Positions 61,001 to 64,000 of a stretch of DNA of 64,000 nucleotides are shown here, piece after piece (within the stretch, counting starts at the first letter, position 1; every line of letters begins with the position of its first letter). The position numbers were made by a program, and so were the translations under genes. Below the pieces are notes generated by a model, which worked only from the letters and a program-made list of their open reading frames with translations, did no database searches and had not been told where the DNA came from. The stretch spans positions 806,001 through 870,000 of the forward strand of contig NZ_JAFCMM010000002.1 of the NCBI RefSeq assembly GCF_018131225.1, read 5' to 3'. The stretch is from Bradyrhizobium sp. U87765 SZCCT0048 (GTDB lineage: Bacteria > Pseudomonadota > Alphaproteobacteria > Rhizobiales > Xanthobacteraceae).

Positions 61001-61671
61001 TGCGCCACGTAGCGGCGCAGGATCGGCGACAGATAGGCGTCGACCACCGTGGTGTCGCCGCGACCGACCAGCTTGATCAATGGCGACACCGCATGGCTCG
61101 CCGACACCTGGGTGAAACCGATGCGCTCGGCGGCCGCCGCGAGCGCTCGCTCGTGTTCGGGGAAGCGGAAGCCATGGATCAGCGCGATGGCGATGGCGCG
61201 GATGCCGGCCGCATAGGCCTGCTTCATCGCCTCCACCGCCGCCGGCAGCGCGATGGCGCGCTCGACCGTGCCGTCCGCCCGCACACGCTCGTCGACTTCG
61301 ATGACGCGCTCGTAAAGCTGATCCGGCTTGAGGATGTTGCGGGCGAAGATGTGCCGGCGGTCCTGATAGCCGAGCTCCAGCACATCGCGAAAGCCGCGGG
61401 TGGTGACGAACACGGTGCGGTCGCCCTTGCGCTCCAGCAGCGCGTTGGTCGCGACCGTGGTGCCCATTCGCACCTCATCGATCACCCCGGCGGGGATCGG
61501 CTCGCCGGCGCCGAGCCCGAGATGGGCGCGGATACCCGCCACGGCGGCGTCGCGATAGACGCCTGGATTCTCCGACAATAGCTTGCGTGCATGCAGGCCG
61601 CCCTGCGGATCGCGACCGATCACATCGGTGAAGGTGCCGCCACGGTCGATCCAGAAATTCCAGCGTGACAT
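58054..61671 (-). CDS. Fused hydantoinase A/B, 5-oxoprolinase-like ATP-dependent lactamase
   Basis: 1205 residues joining HyuA (about 1-690; FWIDRGGTFTDVIGRDPQGG at the start, VNALNCFGGAGGQHACLVA near 450, MGGTSTDVAHF near 290) with HyuB (about 695-1205; DPVMLEIFNNLFMSIAEQMG at its start, GHVQDNAEESV, NMNNLTFGNDR region). Most family members are two genes; full fusions are found in eukaryotic and some bacterial OPLAH-type enzymes. They hydrolyse 5-oxoproline or hydantoins with ATP. ATG at 61671 preferred to an upstream TTG. Lies downstream of a LIV-type ABC transporter on the same strand (104-base gap), suggesting the importer brings the cyclic substrate in. Confidence 0.88.
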   Translation of the reverse strand: MSRWNFWIDRGGTFTDVIGRDPQGGLHARKLLSENPGVYRDAAVAGIRAHLGLGAGEPIPAGVIDEVRMGTTVATNALLERKGDRTVFVTTRGFRDVLELGYQDRRHIFARNILKPDQLYERVIEVDERVRADGTVERAIALPAAVEAMKQAYAAGIRAIAIALIHGFRFPEHERALAAAAERIGFTQVSASHAVSPLIKLVGRGDTTVVDAYLSPILRRYVAQVSEELDIARTGARLMFMMSSGGLTAAQMFQGRDAILSGPAGGVVGLAKTGESAGFRRVIGFDMGGTSTDVAHFNGEYERAFETEVAGVRVRAPMMLIHTVAAGGGSLLQFDGARFRVGPESAGANPGPACYRRGGPLAVTDANVMTGKLIPEFFPAIFGPRQDAPLDADVVRDKFAAMASEVGGGQSPEQVADGFIQIAVANMAEAIKKISVQRGYDITAYALNCFGGAGGQHACLVADALGMTKVLIHPMSGLLSAYGMGLADIRATRVRALDQPLEAAGDALVTLGGELGELGTAELTSQGVPLGDITVNVSAHIRYAGTDTTLEIPAFSRRDGRVVADRRASLRDDFLVAHRRRFGFVDDSKPLVVEAVSVEAVGGAAAFGEPEAAVIEATIPPGVRTTQMFSGGRWHGAVVYRREGLVAGHRMPGPAIIVEPNQTIVVEDGWEARLTARDHLVLSRVKAMPSRAAVGTAADPVMLEIFNNLFMSIAEQMGVTLQNTAYSVNIKERLDFSCAIFDATGALVANAPHMPVHLGSMDKSVETVLTQNADIRPGDVFAINAPYNGGTHLPDITVCTPVFDDADERIIFWIASRGHHADIGGIAPGSMSPLATTIEEEGVYIDNFKLVDRGVFRETALIELLTTARYPVRNVVQNVNDLKAQIAANEKGVAELKKMIGYFGMDVVRAYMGHVQDNAEESVRRVLDRLADGVFRYEIDQGSVIEVKITVDKRTREATVDFTGTSAQRPDNFNAPAPVTRAAVLYVFRVMVDDDIPMNAGCLRPIRLIVPEGSMLAPRYPAAVVAGNVEVSQAVTNCLFGALGALGSAQGTMNNLTFGNDRYQYYETICSGAPAGPDFDGASGVHTHMTNSRLTDPEILETRFPVVLEEFTIRRGSGGKGRHKAGDGTRRTIRFLEAMECAILSGHRRVRPFGVDGGEPGALGENLVRRADRIETLAGCASTVLQAGEAITIVTPTGGGFGSAT

Positions 61672-61775
61672 TGTGGTCTCCGTCGTCAAAAGTCGGCAAT
61701 GGCCAGCCGTTCGCCCGCAGCTGTGCAGGCGCCGGTCGTCTGAATTTTCAATACGCCCGCCCCGGGGCGGCGCGC

Positions 61776-62483
61776 CTACATTCCGAGATAGGCCCGTCTG
61801 ACCTCGGGGTTGTCGCGGACTTCCGCCGCGGGACCGCTCATGACGATGCGGCCGGTCTGCAACACGTAGGCACGATCGGAAATATCGAGGCTCTCGGACA
61901 GGCGCTGCTCCACCAGCAGCACGGTCACGCCGGTCTTGCGGATCTTGCCGATCGCCTCGAAGATCTCGTCGACCAGCTTTGGCATGATGCCCTGCGAGGG
62001 CTCGTCCAGCATCAGCAGCCGCGGCCGCGTCATCAGGGCGCGTGAGATCGCCAGCATTTGCTGTTCGCCGCCGGACAGCGTGCCGGCGCGCTGGGCCAGT
62101 CGCTCCTTCAGCCGCGGAAACAGCTTGAACACGAAATCGAGCGGCGCATCGCGGTCAGCCGTGTTGCGGAACAGGTAGCTGCCGAGCCGCAGGTTGTCGG
62201 CAACGCTGAGGCGTGGAAACAGCCGCTTGTTCTCCGGCACATAGGCGAGCCCGCGCGCCGTGATCTGGTGCGCCGGAATGGTATCGATGCGCTCGCCGGC
62301 GAAATTGACGGTGCCGGAGCGTGCCTTCTCCATGCCGGCGATCGACTTCAGCAGCGTCGATTTACCGGCGCCGTTGGCGCCCGCGACCGTGACGATCTCG
62401 TTGGCATCGACCGCGATCGAGATCTCGGAAATCGCGATCAGGCCGCGATAGGCCGTGGTGATATTGGAGACCTCAAGCAGCAC
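61776..62483 (-). CDS. livF: Branched-chain amino acid-type ABC transporter ATPase, LivF-like
   Basis: 235 residues. Walker A GANGAGKSTLL near 34-44, signature LSGGEQQMLAISRALM near 133-148, Walker B LLMLDEPSQGIMP near 153-165, LVEQRLSESLDISDRAYVLQTG. Its start overlaps the end of the LivG-like gene by 11 bases. Last transporter gene before the fused hydantoinase on the same strand. Confidence 0.9.
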   Translation of the reverse strand: MLLEVSNITTAYRGLIAISEISIAVDANEIVTVAGANGAGKSTLLKSIAGMEKARSGTVNFAGERIDTIPAHQITARGLAYVPENKRLFPRLSVADNLRLGSYLFRNTADRDAPLDFVFKLFPRLKERLAQRAGTLSGGEQQMLAISRALMTRPRLLMLDEPSQGIMPKLVDEIFEAIGKIRKTGVTVLLVEQRLSESLDISDRAYVLQTGRIVMSGPAAEVRDNPEVRRAYLGM

Positions 62484-63204
62484 GGTGACGATCTCCCAGG
62501 TAGGCAGCTATGACATTCTCGTCGCGCACGACATCCTTCGGTGCGCCCTCGGCCAGTACCTTGCCGAGGTTGAGCACCACGGCACGGTCGACAAGCGGCA
62601 TCACCACCTCCATGACATGCTCGACCATCACCACGGTGACGCCGCTGTCGCGGATCGCTCGGATCAGCTCGGCGCCGGCGCGGGATTCGCTCGGCGTCAG
62701 GCCTGTCAGCACCTCGTCGAGCAGCAGCAGCTTGGGCTCGGTGGCGAGCGCGCGCGCAACCTCGAGCCGGCGCTTCTGTGGCGGCGTGAGATCCGCCGCA
62801 GCGATGCCCGCCTGGGCGGCCAGCCCGACATAGTCCAGCACCTCGAGTGCCTTGGCGCGGGCCTGTGCGGCACGCGGATGGCGCACGAAGGCACCGACGA
62901 TGACATTCTCGACCACCGTCATGGAATCGAACGACCGTGGCACCTGATAGGTCCGCGCGATGCCGCGGACGCAACGTGCCGTCGCCGGCAACGTCGTGAC
63001 ATCACGCCCCTCGAAGGTGATCGTACCCGACGACGGCGGGAATGCCCCCGCGATCAGGTTGAACAGCGTCGACTTGCCGGCGCCGTTTGGCCCGATCAGG
63101 CCGAGGATTTCGCCGCGCGCGATGGTCATGTCGATGGCGTCGTTGGCGACGAGACCACCGAAGCGGCGCGTCACCCCGGTGCAGGAGACCAGCGTATCGG
63201 TCAT
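62473..63204 (-). CDS. livG: Branched-chain amino acid-type ABC transporter ATPase, LivG-like
   Basis: 243 residues. Walker A GPNGAGKSTLFNLIAG near 40-55, LivG signature variant LTPPQKRRLEVARALA near 145-160, Walker B LLLLDEVLTGLTP near 167-178, and VIAAYLGDRH near the end. Start ATG at 63204 overlaps the permease stop (ATGA); the frame is open upstream only in the shadow of the permease gene. Confidence 0.9.
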   Translation of the reverse strand: MTDTLVSCTGVTRRFGGLVANDAIDMTIARGEILGLIGPNGAGKSTLFNLIAGAFPPSSGTITFEGRDVTTLPATARCVRGIARTYQVPRSFDSMTVVENVIVGAFVRHPRAAQARAKALEVLDYVGLAAQAGIAAADLTPPQKRRLEVARALATEPKLLLLDEVLTGLTPSESRAGAELIRAIRDSGVTVVMVEHVMEVVMPLVDRAVVLNLGKVLAEGAPKDVVRDENVIAAYLGDRHRAA

Positions 63205-64000
63205 GATGCCGCCCTCCGCCGCGAGAACTCGTTGAAGATGCTGAGCAGGCCTTCCGGACGGGTCAGCGACACCACCATGATCAGCGCGCCATAGACGGCG
63301 AGATCGAGCCCCGATCCGGTGCCGCCCATGTAGGAGCGGGTGAACTCCGCGAGCGGGATCAGGATCAGCGCGCCGACCGCCGGCCCCCACAGCGAGCCGA
63401 CGCCGCCGAGCACGGCCGGCAAGGCCATCAGCAGCGAGAAGCGGAACTGCATCACGCTCTCCGGATCGATGTAGGATACGAAGGCCGCATAGAAGCCACC
63501 ACCGATTGCGGTGAAGAACGCCGACACGCCGGCCGCCGCCATCTTGGAATGAAACACGGTGACGCCGAGGCTTTCCGCAGCCTCCGGATTGTCCTTTACC
63601 GCACGCCACCAGTAGCCCCAGCGCGATTCGACGATGTTGAACGTGACGAGCCACACCACCGCGAACAGGCCGAGCACGAAGTAGAAATACGGCGCCTTGT
63701 CGCGGGCGAACTGCAGCGTCCACCAGCTGTCGCGGCCGAACGGCCATTGAATGCCGAGGGCGGCGCCGGCATAGTCCCAGTTATGGACCAGCAGCAGGCC
63801 GATCTCGGCGATGACGATGGTGGCGATCGAGAAGTAATGGCCCTTGAGGCGGAAGCACGGATAGCCGAGCACCAGCGCCACCAGCGCGGCAAGCAGCCCG
63901 CCGGTGGCGAGCCCGATCCACGGCATGATGCCAAACTTCACGAACAGAAGGCTCGTGGCATAGGCGCCGATGCCGAAATACAGCGCATGCCCCAGGGACA
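63201..64000 (-). CDS. livM: Branched-chain amino acid-type ABC transporter permease, LivM-like (5' end outside window)
   Basis: At least 266 codons, open through the last base. The part seen starts SLGHALYFGIGAYATSLLF (the LivM SLG-Q/H-x-GAY motif) and includes YPCFRLKGHYFSIATI, ESRWGYWWRAVKDNPEAAESLGV and several hydrophobic helices. The N-terminus and probably the LivH and binding-protein genes of this transporter lie beyond the right edge. Third LIV-type system in the window. Confidence 0.9.
   Translation of the reverse strand, partial: SLGHALYFGIGAYATSLLFVKFGIMPWIGLATGGLLAALVALVLGYPCFRLKGHYFSIATIVIAEIGLLLVHNWDYAGAALGIQWPFGRDSWWTLQFARDKAPYFYFVLGLFAVVWLVTFNIVESRWGYWWRAVKDNPEAAESLGVTVFHSKMAAAGVSAFFTAIGGGFYAAFVSYIDPESVMQFRFSLLMALPAVLGGVGSLWGPAVGALILIPLAEFTRSYMGGTGSGLDLAVYGALIMVVSLTRPEGLLSIFNEFSRRRAAS

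Noticed and set aside
58000..61581. Very long open frame on the plus strand (over 1190 codons) opposite the hydantoinase gene
   Set aside because: It is an antisense shadow of a high-GC gene: Arg/His/Gln-rich translation without domains, no ribosome binding site, while the minus-strand frame gives a perfect HyuA-HyuB protein.
1..64000. Insertion sequences, prophage, CRISPR, tRNA or rRNA genes
   Set aside because: No transposase or integrase motifs, no regularly spaced direct repeats, no tRNA-like cloverleaf with a CCA-type end and no rRNA stretches were seen by reading.

Overview
The window is one continuous piece of a high-GC alphaproteobacterial chromosome, most like the Bradyrhizobium/Rhodopseudomonas group (Nitrobacteraceae). 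Three things point there: a complete hopanoid locus of the Rhodopseudomonas palustris/Bradyrhizobium type (hpnB-C-D-E, shc, hpnG, hpnH, hpnN, hpnO); a phenylpropanoid locus whose gene content matches the R. palustris cou/tar region (CouR-type MarR repressor, CouPSTU-type ABC transporter with a fused permease-ATPase, CouA/CouB-type hydratase and ligase, TarPQM-type TRAP transporter); and an intergenic repeat of a type common in this family. I saw no rRNA, tRNA, insertion sequence, prophage or CRISPR array.

Layout. (1) 1-6.8 kb: the tail of an IclR regulator and a full branched-chain amino acid-type (LIV/HAAT) ABC transporter with two tandem, closely related binding proteins. (2) 7.1-8.4 kb: glycerate kinase (MOFRL family). 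(3) 8.4-22.2 kb: lignin-monomer uptake and catabolism. CouR-like MarR, an ABC transporter and its binding protein, a feruloyl/p-coumaroyl-CoA ligase-type enzyme and crotonase, a DUF3237 protein, a TRAP transporter and PobA (4-hydroxybenzoate 3-monooxygenase). AT-rich inverted repeats lie in the control regions of the transporter, the couAB-type operon and pobA. (4) 22.2-28.2 kb: mixed single genes (TetR/thioesterase, LysR/flavin reductase-like protein, GST, WYL regulator with a Cys-cluster protein, a hypothetical protein, nitroreductase).

(5) 28.3-39.2 kb: a CoA-thioester degradation cluster whose substrate I cannot name. A seven-gene minus-strand operon (TetR, class III CoA-transferase, SDR dehydrogenase, crotonase, a second feruloyl-CoA-synthase-like ligase and two adjacent acyl-CoA dehydrogenases) is divergent from a thiolase with a clear promoter and terminator; a third acyl-CoA ligase follows. 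Together they supply every step of a beta-oxidation-like side-chain shortening.

(6) 39.8-55.7 kb: hopanoid synthesis and transport joined to isoprenoid supply. dxs and ispH (MEP pathway) are co-oriented with hpnH. hpnC/D/E make squalene, Shc cyclises it, HpnH adds adenosine, HpnG removes adenine, HpnO aminates the side chain, and HpnN is the RND exporter. A DUF2147 lipoprotein-like gene is nested between hpnN and hpnO. (7) 55.9-64 kb: a BtuF-like binding protein behind a strong palindrome, a Glu/Leu/Phe/Val-type dehydrogenase, and a third LIV-type ABC transporter co-oriented with a large fused hydantoinase/5-oxoprolinase; its permease gene runs off the window end.

All functions are read from translated sequence and gene order by eye. 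No database search was run. Substrate assignments for transporters and the 28-39 kb cluster are inference.
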